From: Solirubrobacteraceae bacterium
GTDB lineage: Bacteria; Actinomycetota; Thermoleophilia; Solirubrobacterales; Solirubrobacteraceae
Length of the DNA stretch: 64,000 nt
Direction: 5' to 3'
NCBI GenBank assembly: GCA_030447275.1
Contig: JAUJPF010000020.1
Location: 1-64,000 of the forward strand
Position numbers and translations under genes: made by a program. The first letter of the stretch is position 1, and each line of letters begins with the position of its first letter. This document shows positions 26,144 to 35,143 of the stretch, piece by piece. The notes under the pieces were generated by a model. The model was not told the origin of the DNA. It ran no database searches and worked only from the letters and a program-made list of their open reading frames with translations.

Positions 26144-26803
26144 GTGCCCGACGACGACTGGCAGACGGTCGACCGGTACTTCGCCGACCTGCTCGTCGAG
26201 CCGGACCCGGCGCTCGACGCCGCCCTCGACGCGGGCGCCGCCGCGGGGCTGCCCGCCCACGAGGTCTCGCCGCTCCAGGGCAAGCTCCTCCACCTCCTGG
26301 CCCGCGTGGTCGGCGCGCGGCGGATCCTCGAGCTCGGGACGCTCGCGGGCTACAGCACGATCTGGCTCGCCCGCGCGCTCCCGCCCAACGGCGAGCTGAT
26401 CACGCTCGAGCGCGACCCAAGCGCCGCCGAGGTCGCCCGAGCAAGCATCGACCGCGCCGGGCTCGGCGAGCGCGTCACCATCACCGTCGGCCCCGCGCTC
26501 GACTCATTGCCCGGCCTCGACGGCCCGTTCGACCTCGTCTTCCTCGACGCCGACAAGCGCAGCAACGCCGCGTACCTCGACCACGCGCTCAGGCTCGCGC
26601 GGCCCGGCACCCTGATCGTCGCCGACAACGTCGTCCGCAACGGCGCCGTCGCCGACGCCACGAGCGACGACCCGAGCGTCCGCGGCGTCCGCGCGTTCGC
26701 CGAGGCGCTCGCAAGCGACCCGCGCGTCGACGCGACCGCGATCCAGACCGTCGGGACGAAGGGCCACGACGGCTTCGTCGTGGCCCTCGTCACCGCGACG
26801 TAA
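26144..26803 (+). CDS. class I SAM-dependent O-methyltransferase (catechol type)
   Basis: This 219-aa protein starts at GTG 26144. The SAM site ILELGTLAGYSTIWLA is at about 63-78, the acidic loop LERDP near 92, and the metal-binding LVFLDADKR and VADNVVRNG motifs mark the caffeoyl-CoA/catechol O-methyltransferase family (Pfam Methyltransf_3). The substrate is unknown; bacterial members methylate diverse catechols. It is convergent with the DUF3352 lipoprotein gene, whose stop is eight bases away. Confidence 0.88.
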   Translation: MPDDDWQTVDRYFADLLVEPDPALDAALDAGAAAGLPAHEVSPLQGKLLHLLARVVGARRILELGTLAGYSTIWLARALPPNGELITLERDPSAAEVARASIDRAGLGERVTITVGPALDSLPGLDGPFDLVFLDADKRSNAAYLDHALRLARPGTLIVADNVVRNGAVADATSDDPSVRGVRAFAEALASDPRVDATAIQTVGTKGHDGFVVALVTAT

Positions 26804-26810
26804 GTCCCGC

Positions 26811-28373
26811 CTACCTCACCCCGACGACGAGCCGGCCGCGCGCGGTTTCGCCCTCGCGCTTCGTGCCCGCGACCAGCGTCGTCAGCTTGTCGAGCCCCTT
26901 CCTGATCTGCGCGACGTTCTTGTCGTCGCCGGCGCCCGTCGCGTCGACCAGGCTCCGGATTGGCTCGAAGTCCACGAAGAACGTCGGCTCGAGCCCGCCG
27001 CCGAGCGCGCCCGCGGCGTCCTTGAACGCCTGGTTCTCGCCGAGCGGGTCGGTGGTGCGCAGGGTCTGCTCGAGCGCGGGATCGGTCACCGCGACGATGA
27101 ACCGGTCGTCGTCGGTGAGCGCCATGTGGATCGGCAGCGGCAGCTGCGGCGCCGTCAGCGTCACGCCGGTGTCGACGCCGCCGCGGTTGAGCGGCCGCGA
27201 CCGCACGTTGGCGACGCGCTCGAGGAACGTCGCGAGCCGCGGGATCGACCGCCGCGTGGCCGCAGCGTCCTTGGTCGTCGCCACGAGGCCGCCGCCGAGC
27301 TCGGCCGGCTTGTCGCCGAAGACGAAGAACCCGACGTCGCCCATCCACGCGGCCAGGTCGCGCCGCGGGTCGATGCCGAGCTGCGCCTCGAGCTGGTCGA
27401 GGAGCTGCTCGGGGTCCTGGCCGCCGAGCGCGCCGAGCTGCGTGAACTGCTCGATCGCGCGCTGGAGCTGGCCGCCGAAGTCCGCGACGCCCGCCGCTGC
27501 CCACGAGCTCGCGGGCAGCTGGGAGAAGACCTTGCCCGGACCGCCGGGGCCCACGGCCTCGCCGTCGACACCCAGGGAGGTGGAGTCGACCTTGATCGCG
27601 TTCGCGTCGCCGTCGAGCCCGGCCGCGAACGTCTCGCCGAGGCCGCTCAGCGCCTGCCGCGCCGCCGCGCCCTGCGGCCCGAGCCCGCTGAAGAGCTGGG
27701 AGAGCCGGACGTAGACGAACCCGACCTTGTCCTCCTCGACCGACTTGCGGGCCTTGTCGTACTCCGAGCTCTCGCTCAGCGACTCGCCCTCGCGCGCGTC
27801 GATCGCGCCCTTGAGCGCGGCGTCGCTGCCGAACACCGCGTAGTCGTCGATGATCGCGACGCCCTCGTCGTCGCTCGTGTCGACGAGGTACTTCGTGTCG
27901 CGGTGCGTCCGCTCGACGACCTGCGGCTTCTCGCCGTCCTCGCCCGCCCTCCGCAGCGAGCGCTCGAGGAACTCCTTCGCCTTGTCGGCGTCCTCGGTCG
28001 GCATGACGAGCCCCACGGGCGAGTCGCCGCCGGTGCGCAGCCCGACGAGGAAGAACGCCGCGCGGTCGCCGAGCCACGGCTCGATGTCGTCGGCGTACTT
28101 GAAGCTCTTGTCGTTCTCGCGCGCCTCCTTCTCGATCGCGCGCTTGATCGCGCCGCCGGGATCCTCCTCACCGGAGAGCTTCTGCGCGAGCTCCTCGACG
28201 TCGTCGCCGGGCTTGAGATTGGCCTCGACGTACACGGGCGCGCGCGCGGGGACCAGCGCGGCGGGGTCGGCGGAGGGGTCCCCGCCCGAGCCGCCGCACG
28301 CGGCGAGGACGGTGACGGCGGCGGCGGCGAGCAGGCCGGCGGCGGAACGGAGAAGTCGAGCGGAGAGCGACAT
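26811..28373 (-). CDS. DUF3352 lipoprotein
   Basis: ATG 28373 gives 520 aa with a lipoprotein signal peptide; the lipobox LAACGG places the lipidated Cys at residue 26. The body follows the DUF3352 pattern: VPARAPVYVEANLKP, DIEPWLGDRAAFFLVG, YAVFGSDAALKGAID, then a second half with PWLGD-like WMGDVGFFVFGD and QAFKDAAGAL. The two halves look like an internal duplication. DUF3352 proteins are surface lipoproteins of unknown role. The gene runs away from mraZ, with 331 bp between. Confidence 0.85.
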   Translation of the reverse strand: MSLSARLLRSAAGLLAAAAVTVLAACGGSGGDPSADPAALVPARAPVYVEANLKPGDDVEELAQKLSGEEDPGGAIKRAIEKEARENDKSFKYADDIEPWLGDRAAFFLVGLRTGGDSPVGLVMPTEDADKAKEFLERSLRRAGEDGEKPQVVERTHRDTKYLVDTSDDEGVAIIDDYAVFGSDAALKGAIDAREGESLSESSEYDKARKSVEEDKVGFVYVRLSQLFSGLGPQGAAARQALSGLGETFAAGLDGDANAIKVDSTSLGVDGEAVGPGGPGKVFSQLPASSWAAAGVADFGGQLQRAIEQFTQLGALGGQDPEQLLDQLEAQLGIDPRRDLAAWMGDVGFFVFGDKPAELGGGLVATTKDAAATRRSIPRLATFLERVANVRSRPLNRGGVDTGVTLTAPQLPLPIHMALTDDDRFIVAVTDPALEQTLRTTDPLGENQAFKDAAGALGGGLEPTFFVDFEPIRSLVDATGAGDDKNVAQIRKGLDKLTTLVAGTKREGETARGRLVVGVR

Positions 28374-28574
28374 AGGACGCGCAACGTACCAGCGCCCCAG
28401 GCCGTCCCACGGGGGGCGGCGCATTCTCAACCGTCGCGCAACGCGCCGCCCAGGCCCGCGATCGGCAACGGTGCTTGCGCCGATCGGCCCGTTCCGTCCG
28501 GCACGCTCTCCCACCCCAGATCCCCAGCGTCGGTGCCGGTGTTTCGTCCGCCGCGATCTCGTTTCAGCGCCAAT

Positions 28575-28620
28575 GTGGGAGATCGGGTGCAAAGTGGGTT
28601 GCGAAGTGGGAGAGAGTGGG
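28575..28620 (+). promoter_or_regulatory. MraZ-box-like GTGGG direct repeats upstream of mraZ
   Basis: GTGGG occurs at 28575, 28594, 28606 and 28616, with a TCGGG at 28583; the last two are exactly 10 bp apart (five-base spacers). MraZ of E. coli represses its own dcw operon by binding TGGG repeats with this spacing. The position ~90 bp before mraZ fits autoregulation. The rest of 28374-28574 shows no gene. Confidence 0.65.
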
Positions 28621-28639
28621 GTACCGTCGCGACAGCGAA

Positions 28640-28676
28640 CCGGGGTGGAGGGGCTCCTCCCACTCCTCCACCCCGG
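28640..28676 (+). promoter_or_regulatory. 12-bp perfect inverted repeat in the mraZ leader
   Basis: CCGGGGTGGAGG (28640-28651) pairs perfectly with CCTCCACCCCGG (28665-28676) across 13 bases, 29 bp before the mraZ GTG. There is no T-run, so an RNA regulatory hairpin or operator is likelier than a terminator. A structured leader called the mraW motif is known in Actinobacteria; I cannot tell whether this belongs to it. Confidence 0.6.
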
Positions 28677-28704
28677 CTCGTGAACCCCCACCACGCACCT
28701 GCAT

Positions 28705-29136
28705 GTGGCCAGCTTCCGCGGCACCTTCGACTACACCCTCGACGCCAAGAACCGGCTCACGGTTCCCGCGCGCTTCCGCGCGGTGCTCGCGGACGGAGTG
28801 GTGATGTCGAAGGCCACCGACCCCTGCGTGCAGCTCTGGGTCCCGACCGACTACGAGGGCTTCACGAGCGCCGCGCTCGCCCCGCTCAACCGCGCGAGCC
28901 CCGACGCCCGCAAGCTCCGCCGCTTCTTCGCCGCCAACTCCCATGACACCGAGCTGGATTCGGCGGGGCGGGTTTCGTTCCCCCCGTTCCTGCTCGAGCA
29001 CGCGGGCCTGAAGAAGGACGTCGTCGTCACCGGCGCCGACGACTGCCTCGAGATCTGGGACCGCGGCGAGTGGTCCCGTTACAACGACGCGCTCGCGGCC
29101 GAGGCCGACGAGATCACCTCCCGCCTGACCGCCTGA
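28705..29136 (+). CDS. mraZ: transcriptional regulator MraZ
   Basis: MraZ represses the division and cell-wall cluster from its first promoter. The 143-aa protein holds the two SpoVT/AbrB-like halves, each with the DxxGR core: first SFRGTFDYTLDAKNRLTVPA (3-22), then the second copy with ELDSAGRVSFPP near residue 83. It starts at GTG 28705; an ATG two bases upstream is out of frame. The GTGGG repeats upstream are its likely operator. Confidence 0.95.
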   Translation: MASFRGTFDYTLDAKNRLTVPARFRAVLADGVVMSKATDPCVQLWVPTDYEGFTSAALAPLNRASPDARKLRRFFAANSHDTELDSAGRVSFPPFLLEHAGLKKDVVVTGADDCLEIWDRGEWSRYNDALAAEADEITSRLTA

Positions 29137-29140
29137 CGCC

Positions 29141-30109
29141 ATGCTCTTGGAGATGACCCGAGCCGCCCATGTCCCCGTCCTGCTCGACGAGGTCGTCGAC
29201 GTGCTCGATCCGCAACCGGGCGAGACCGCCGTCGACTGCACCTTCGGCGGGGGCGGGCACGCGCGCGCGGTGGCCAACCGCCTCGGCCCGACCGGCCTGC
29301 TCATCGCGATCGACCGCGACCCGATCGCGGAGGAGCGCTTCGCGGACCTCGCCGCCGACGTCGCGTGCCAGACCCGCTTCATCCGCGCGTCGTTCGCCGA
29401 GGGCCTCGAGGTCCTCGCGCAGGAGGAGTCGCGCGCGGATCTCGTCTACGTGGACCTCGGGATGTCGTCGATGCAGCTCGACACGCTCGAGCGCGGCTTC
29501 TCCTACGTCTACGACGCGCCGCTCGACATGCGGATGGACCCCACGCAGGGCCTGACCGCGCGCGACGTCGTCAACGAGTGGGAGGAGCGCGCGCTCATCA
29601 CCGCGCTCAAGGAGCTGGGCGAGGAGCGCTACGCACGCCAGATCGCCCGCGCCATCGTGCGCCGCCGGCGCAAGAAGCCGCTCGAGACGACGCAGGAGCT
29701 CGTCGACGTCGTGTCATCGGCGATCCCTACCCCGGCGCGCTTCGGTGGCGGCCATCCCGCCAAGCGGACGTTCCAAGCCGTCCGGATCGTCGTGAACGAT
29801 GAGCTCGGCCAGCTCGATCGCGCTTTGCCTCTTGCCTGGGACATCCTCCGCCCTGGTGGCCGTTTTGCAGGAATCTCATTCCATTCACTGGAAGACCGGC
29901 GCGTGAAGCGGTTCCTCGCCGACCGTGCCCGCGGGTGCGTCTGCCCGCCGGAGCTTCCGGTCTGCGTCTGCGGCCACGAGCCCGAGGCCGACCTGCTCAC
30001 GCGCGGAGGGATCGTCCCCGCCGCCGACGAGGTCGCTGCCAACCCCCGCTCGAAGTCGGCCCGCCTGCGCGCCGCACGGAAGCTGTCCGACCTGGAGGTC
30101 CACCCCTAG
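29141..30109 (+). CDS. rsmH: 16S rRNA (cytosine-1402-N4)-methyltransferase RsmH
   Basis: RsmH (MraW) methylates C1402 in the decoding centre. Motifs: HVPVLLDEVVDVL (10-22), the SAM site VDCTFGGGGHARAV, YVDLGMSSMQLDTLERGFSY, and SFHSLEDRRVKRFL near the C-terminus followed by a Cys-rich zinc-like stretch CVCPPELPVCVCG. ATG 29141 is used; ATG 29153 (MTRAAHVPV) is possible and nearer the usual length. It ends one base into the ftsL start. Confidence 0.95.
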   Translation: MLLEMTRAAHVPVLLDEVVDVLDPQPGETAVDCTFGGGGHARAVANRLGPTGLLIAIDRDPIAEERFADLAADVACQTRFIRASFAEGLEVLAQEESRADLVYVDLGMSSMQLDTLERGFSYVYDAPLDMRMDPTQGLTARDVVNEWEERALITALKELGEERYARQIARAIVRRRRKKPLETTQELVDVVSSAIPTPARFGGGHPAKRTFQAVRIVVNDELGQLDRALPLAWDILRPGGRFAGISFHSLEDRRVKRFLADRARGCVCPPELPVCVCGHEPEADLLTRGGIVPAADEVAANPRSKSARLRAARKLSDLEVHP

Positions 30110-30888
30110 TGGCCGCTCAGCCCGCACCCGCAACCGCACCGCGCCCGCGCACGCCCACGCGGCCGCGTCTGCGCCCCGCCCCGCCGCCGCGGCGGTGAGC
30201 GGCCCGGCCCGCGCTCGCACCGCCGCGCGCCCGGCCGCCGGCGCCGCCGCGCTTCCGGGCCTCGGGCTCCAGCGGGTCCTCGACGCGCTGCGCACCCTCC
30301 CGACGCGCGCTGGCTCGACCGCCTGCTGCGCGGCCAGGGCTGGATCATCCTGATCGGCGGCGCGCTGATGGGCATCGTCGCCATGCAGGTGACGCTGCTC
30401 GAGATGAACTCGGGGATCGGCCAGTCGATCGAGCGCGCCGGCACGCTCGAGCGCCAGAACGCGGAGCTGCGCGCCGACGTGTCGAAGCTCTCGATGGAGG
30501 AGCGCATCGCCTCGGTGGCCGGCGAGCACGGCCTCGTCATGCCCAACAGCCGGCGACGTGCGCTACGTCACGGTCCGCGGCGAGCGCGACGCGCGCAAGG
30601 CCGCCGCCGTCATGCGCGCGCCCCCGTCGACGACCTCGCCATCGGCGGCTGGCCGCCACGGCCACGGCCGATCCGGCCACCGGCGCCACCACCGCTCCCG
30701 TCGATCCCTCCACCGGGACGGCGACGACCGCTCCCCCGGCGACCGCCACCGCACCGCCCGCCGACGGCACGACCGGCGCCACCGCGCCCGCCACGGGCAC
30801 GACCGCGGCGGCCGGCGCCGCCAGGGCCACCGCGGCGCCCACCACCGCCACGCCGACAGCGGCGCCGGGGCGGGGTAAGTGGCGCTGA
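30109..30888 (+). CDS. ftsL: FtsL-like septum protein with Thr/Ala-rich tail, several frameshifts
   Basis: The gene is followed across frames from GTG 30109. A Pro/Arg/Ala-rich cytoplasmic start is followed by RWLDRLLRGQ, one membrane helix (GWIILIGGALMGIVAMQVTL) and a coiled coil (ERAGTLERQNAELRADVSKL). Then come GLVMPNAGDVRYVTVRG and a long Ala/Thr/Pro tail ending near 30888. Frame changes lie near 30185, 30300, 30550 and 30620. The position between rsmH and ftsI, one helix and a coiled coil are the signature of FtsL. The extracytoplasmic low-complexity tail of about 75 residues is unusual. Confidence 0.7.
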
Positions 30889-32542
30889 TCCAGGAGCGGA
30901 TCGGCCTTCTCTTCGCCGCGTTCCTGCTGCTCCTGCTGTTCGCGGGGCTGCGGGCGATGTACCTGGGGACGATCAAGGCGGGCTCGCTGCGCAACGCGGC
31001 GGTCACCCAGCAGGACCAGCGCGTCACCGTGCCCGCGCGGCGCGGCGAGATCTTCGACCGCCGCGGCACGGAGCTGGCCGTCACCGAGCCGGCGGAGGAC
31101 GTGTCGGCCACGCCGTACCTCGTCAAGGATCCGGGCGGCGTGGCCAAGAAGATCGCGCCGCTGCTGCGCAAGCCCGAGGCCGCGGTCCTCAAGTCGCTGA
31201 CCCGTCGCGACACCGGCTTCGTCTACCTCGCGCGCGGCCTGCCGAGCACGCAGGCGCGCAAGGTCCACAAGCTCGGCATCGCCGGGCTCGCCTTCGAGCC
31301 GGCGAACCGGCGCGTCTACCCGCGCGAGTGGCTGGCGTCGCAGGTGATCGGCACCGTCGGCACCGACGGCAAGGGGCTCTCCGGGCTCGAGTACGCCTAC
31401 GACAAGCGCCTGCACGGCGTCGACGGCAAGCGCCACATCATCCGCGACGCGCTGGGCAAGCCGATCAGCGTCCGCGACCCGGTGCCCGCCCGCCCCGGCT
31501 CGCGCATCGAGCTGGCGATCGACGCGACGATCCAGGACAAGACCGAGGAGGTCCTCGCCGAGCTCGGCCAGAAGTTCCGCCCCAAGGGCGCGACGGCGGT
31601 CGTCATGGACCCGCGCAACGGCGAGGTCGTCGCTCTCGCCAACTGGCCGCGCGTCGACGCCAACGACGTCGGCGGCGCGCCGGACTACGCGCCAGAACCG
31701 CGCCGTCGGCTTCAACTACGAGCCGGGCTCCACCTTCAAGGCGTTCACCGTCGCCGGCGCGCTCGAGGACCGGAAGGTCACGCCGGACACGATGTTCGGC
31801 CTGCCGCCGCAGATCCAGGTCGCCGACCGGACGATCGGCGAGTCGCATCCGCGCGGCTACGTCTCGCTCTCGACGGCCGACATCCTCGCCCAGTCGAGCA
31901 ACGTCGGCGCGATCCTGATCGGCAAGGACGAGCTCGGCGCCAAGCGCTTCGACCACTGGGTGCGCCGGTTCGGGTTCGGGCGCAAGACCGGCGTCGACCT
32001 GCCGGGCGAGGAGACGGGCCAGGTGCTGCGCGCTCGGCAAGTACTCCGGCTCGTCGATGGGCAACCTGCCGATCGGCCAGGGCGTCAGCGTCACGCCGAT
32101 GCAGATGGCGAGCGCGTACGCGGCGATCGCCAACGGCGGCGTCCTGCGCCCGGCACGGATCGTACGCACCGTCGACGGCCGCCGGCCGCCGCTCGCGCGC
32201 GGCAAGCGCGTGATCTCCTCGAAGACCGCGCTCGCGCTGCGGATCATGCTCAAGGGCGTGCTCGCGCCGGGCGGCACCGCGAGCGAGGCGGCGGTCGAGG
32301 GCTACGAGCTGGCGGGCAAGACCGGCACCGCGAACAAGGTCGACGAGACGAGCGGCGAGTACTCCGAGAGCCGCTACGTCGCGTCCTTCGTCGGCTTCGC
32401 CCCCGCCGAGAACCCGCGGCTGCTCGTCTCGGTCATGGTCGACGAGCCCAACGGCGCGATCTACGGCGGCGAGGTCGCGGCCCCCGCGTTCCAGTCGATC
32501 ATGCAGTTCGCCCTGCCGTATCTCCGCATCCCGCCGGAGTAG
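30879..32542 (+). CDS. ftsI: peptidoglycan transpeptidase FtsI (PBP3), two frameshifts
   Basis: Class B penicillin-binding protein for septal cross-linking. One N-terminal helix (about 8-27), the PBP dimer domain (RRGEIFDRRGTELAV, then VYPREWLASQVIGTVG) and the transpeptidase domain with SxxK in EPGSTFKAF, SxN in SSNVGAI and KTG in AGKTGTANK are all present. Frame changes near 31690 and 32030 must be bridged; all catalytic motifs then fall in order over ~555 residues. The gene is essential in known bacteria, so the breaks are probably errors in the sequence. Confidence 0.88.
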
Positions 32543-32545
32543 CCT
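32540..32545 (+). promoter_or_regulatory. TAGCCT -10-like box before murE
   Basis: TAGCCT (including the ftsI stop codon) lies seven bases before ATG 32553 with no Shine-Dalgarno; it may be an internal leaderless promoter in the dcw cluster. Confidence 0.3.
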
Positions 32546-32552
32546 CGACCGC

Positions 32553-33947
32553 ATGCTCCTCGGGGATGTGCTCGCCGTCGAGGCCGCGCCCGTCGAGATC
32601 ACCGGCCTGGCGTACGACAACCGCAGGGCGGAGGCCGGGACGCTGTTCTTCTGCGTCCGCGGCTTCACGCGCGACGGCCACGACTTCGCCTCCGACGCGG
32701 TCGCCCGCGGCGCCGCGGCGCTCGTCGTCGACCACCCGCTGGGGCTCGGGGCGCCGGAGGTCGTCGTCGACGACGTGCGCGCCGCGATGGCGCCCGCCGC
32801 CGCGCGCTTCCACGGCGACCCCACCGCCGACCTGCGCATGGCCGGCGTGACCGGCACGAACGGCAAGACGACGACGTGCTTCATCCTGCGCGAGCTGCTC
32901 GAGGCGGGTGGCGCCCAGACCGGCCTCCTGGGGACGGTGACGTCGTTCGTCGGCGGCGAGGAGCGGGCGACGGAGCGCACGACGCCGGAGGCGATCGACC
33001 TCCAGGGCACCTTCGCCGAGATGCGCGCGGGCGGCGACGCGGCGTGCGCGATGGAGGTTTCCTCCCACGCGCTCGCGCTCGGCCGTGCGGACGCCATCCA
33101 CTGGGACGTCGCCGTGTTCACGAACTTGTCTCAGGACCACCTCGACTTCCACCCGTCGATGGAGGACTACTTCCGCGCCAAGCGGCGGCTGTTCGACGCC
33201 GGGCCGCGGGTGAAGGTGATCAACGTCGATGACGAGTGGGGCCGGCGGCTGGCCGCCGACCACTCGGACGCGATCACGTACTCGCTGCGCGACGTCGAGG
33301 ACCTCGAGATCGACTTCACCGGCTCGCGCTTCACGTTCGAGGGGACCCGGTTCGCGACGCCGCACCCCGGCGCGTTCAACGTCCTCAACGCGCTGGCGGC
33401 GATGCACGCTGCGCGGGCGCTCGGCGTCGCCGACGACACGATCGCGCGGGCGCTCGCGACCGCGGGGCGCGTGCCCGGGCGGTTCGAGCCGGTCGACGAG
33501 GCGCAGGACTTCGCCGTCATCGTCGACTACTCGCACACGCCGGACTCGCTGGCCAACGTGCTGCGCGCTGCGCGCGGCCTCGCCGGCGAGCGGGTGATCT
33601 GCGTGTTCGGCTGCGGCGGCGACCGCGACCGCGCGAAGCGGCCGGTCATGGGGCGGATCGCCGGCGAGCTGGCCGACGTCCAGATCGTGACGAGCGACAA
33701 CCCGCGCTCCGAGGATCCGCTGGCGATCATCGACGAGATCACCGCGGGGATGGACGACGAGGCCGTCGTCGAAGTCGATCGGCGCGCGGCGATCCGCGAG
33801 GCGATCCGCGCCGCGGCGGCGGGCGACGTCGTCGTCATCGCCGGCAAGGGCCACGAGCAGGGCCAGGAGTTCGCCGGCGGCCGCAAGGAGCCGTTCGACG
33901 ACGTCACCGTCGCCCGGGAGGCGCTGCGTGCGCGCGTGGACGCCTGA
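32553..33947 (+). CDS. murE: UDP-MurNAc-L-Ala-D-Glu:meso-DAP ligase MurE
   Basis: This 464-aa ligase adds the third stem-peptide residue. ATP site GVTGTNGKTTTC (about 98-109), substrate signature EVSSHALALGRAD (near 170), the metal/ATP motif VIVDYSHTPDSL (near 326) and DNPRSEDP (near 387) are present. The DNPR sequence is the meso-diaminopimelate recognition motif, so the wall is DAP-type, not lysine-type. It overlaps murF by 20 bp. Confidence 0.96.
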   Translation: MLLGDVLAVEAAPVEITGLAYDNRRAEAGTLFFCVRGFTRDGHDFASDAVARGAAALVVDHPLGLGAPEVVVDDVRAAMAPAAARFHGDPTADLRMAGVTGTNGKTTTCFILRELLEAGGAQTGLLGTVTSFVGGEERATERTTPEAIDLQGTFAEMRAGGDAACAMEVSSHALALGRADAIHWDVAVFTNLSQDHLDFHPSMEDYFRAKRRLFDAGPRVKVINVDDEWGRRLAADHSDAITYSLRDVEDLEIDFTGSRFTFEGTRFATPHPGAFNVLNALAAMHAARALGVADDTIARALATAGRVPGRFEPVDEAQDFAVIVDYSHTPDSLANVLRAARGLAGERVICVFGCGGDRDRAKRPVMGRIAGELADVQIVTSDNPRSEDPLAIIDEITAGMDDEAVVEVDRRAAIREAIRAAAAGDVVVIAGKGHEQGQEFAGGRKEPFDDVTVAREALRARVDA

Positions 33948-35142
33948 GCGCGTCGCCGAGGCCGCCGGGGCGGAGATCGTCGGCGCGCGCAGCGACCACG
34001 GGCCGTCACGCGCCGTCATCGACTCCCGCGAGGTCGGTCCGGGCGACCTGTTCGTCGGGCTGCGCGGCGCGAACGTCGACGGCGCGGAGTTCGTCGAGCA
34101 GGCCCTCGAGCGCGGCGCGTGGGGCGCGATCCACGGCGACGGCGCGCTCGCGGCGCTCCAGCGGCTCGCGACCGCGTGGCGCCGCGAGCTCGGCGCCGAC
34201 GTGATCGGCGTGACCGGCTCGACCGGCAAGACGTCGACGAAGGACGTCATCGCCGCGATGGTCGGTCAGCAGCGGCCGGTGGTCGCCACGCGCGGCAACT
34301 ACAACACCGAGATCGGGCTGCCGCTCACGATCCTCGAGGCGCCCGCGGGGACGGAGGTGCTCGTGCTCGAGATGGCGATGCGCGGGCACGGCCAGATCGC
34401 CGAGCTGGCGCGGATCGCCGAGCCCGACGTGGCGGTGGTCACCAACGTGGGCCCGGTCCACCTCGAGCAGATGGGGTCGCTCGAGGCGATCGCCGCCGAG
34501 AAGGCCGCGGTGATCGCCGAGCTGAGGCCGGGAGGGACCGCCGTGGTCCCGCGCGACGAACCGCTGTTGGTGCCGCACCTGCGCGACGACGTGGCCGTGG
34601 TCGAGTTCGGCCCGGGGGACGACCTGGGCGACATCGAGCTGCCGTTCCCCTCGGCGCACATGAAGCTGAACGCCGCCGCAGCGCTCGCCGCCGCCCGCGC
34701 GGTCGGGGTCGAGCCGCGGGGGACGATCGAGGTGGCGCTCAGCGACCTGCGCGGCCAGCGGCTCGAGCTGCCCGGAGGCCTGACCATCGTCAACGACTGC
34801 TACAACGCCAACCCGATGTCGATGCGCGCCGCCCTCGACGACCTCGCCGCCGCCGCGCCCGGCCGGCGCGTCGCCGTGCTCGGCGACATGCTCGAGCTGG
34901 GCCCGGACTCCGAGCGCTTCCATCGGGAGATCGGCGAGCACGCGCGCGAGCGCGGCGTCGAGCTGCTCGTGACCGTCGGCCCGCGCGCCGCCGCCATGGA
35001 CGGCGACCAGGCGGTGGCCGACGCCGCCGAGGCTGCTGCGCTCCTCCCCGAGCTGCTCGCCGACGGCGACACGGTGCTCGTGAAGGGGTCGCGCGGGGTC
35101 GGGCTCGAGGTCGTCGCCGAAGCTCTGCAGCAGACGGCCTGA
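33928..35142 (+). CDS. murF: UDP-MurNAc-tripeptide:D-Ala-D-Ala ligase MurF
   Basis: MurF finishes the cytoplasmic pentapeptide precursor. It is 404 aa, starting at GTG 33928 inside the murE end. N-terminal domain signature IDSREVGPGDLFVGLRG (31-47), ATP site GVTGSTGKTSTKD (about 94-106), the EMAMRGHGQIAEL loop, and NDCYNANPMSMRAAL near 288 are diagnostic. DdlA/B for D-Ala-D-Ala is not in the window. Confidence 0.96.
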   Translation: MRAWTPERVAEAAGAEIVGARSDHGPSRAVIDSREVGPGDLFVGLRGANVDGAEFVEQALERGAWGAIHGDGALAALQRLATAWRRELGADVIGVTGSTGKTSTKDVIAAMVGQQRPVVATRGNYNTEIGLPLTILEAPAGTEVLVLEMAMRGHGQIAELARIAEPDVAVVTNVGPVHLEQMGSLEAIAAEKAAVIAELRPGGTAVVPRDEPLLVPHLRDDVAVVEFGPGDDLGDIELPFPSAHMKLNAAAALAAARAVGVEPRGTIEVALSDLRGQRLELPGGLTIVNDCYNANPMSMRAALDDLAAAAPGRRVAVLGDMLELGPDSERFHREIGEHARERGVELLVTVGPRAAAMDGDQAVADAAEAAALLPELLADGDTVLVKGSRGVGLEVVAEALQQTA

Positions 35143-35143
35143 C

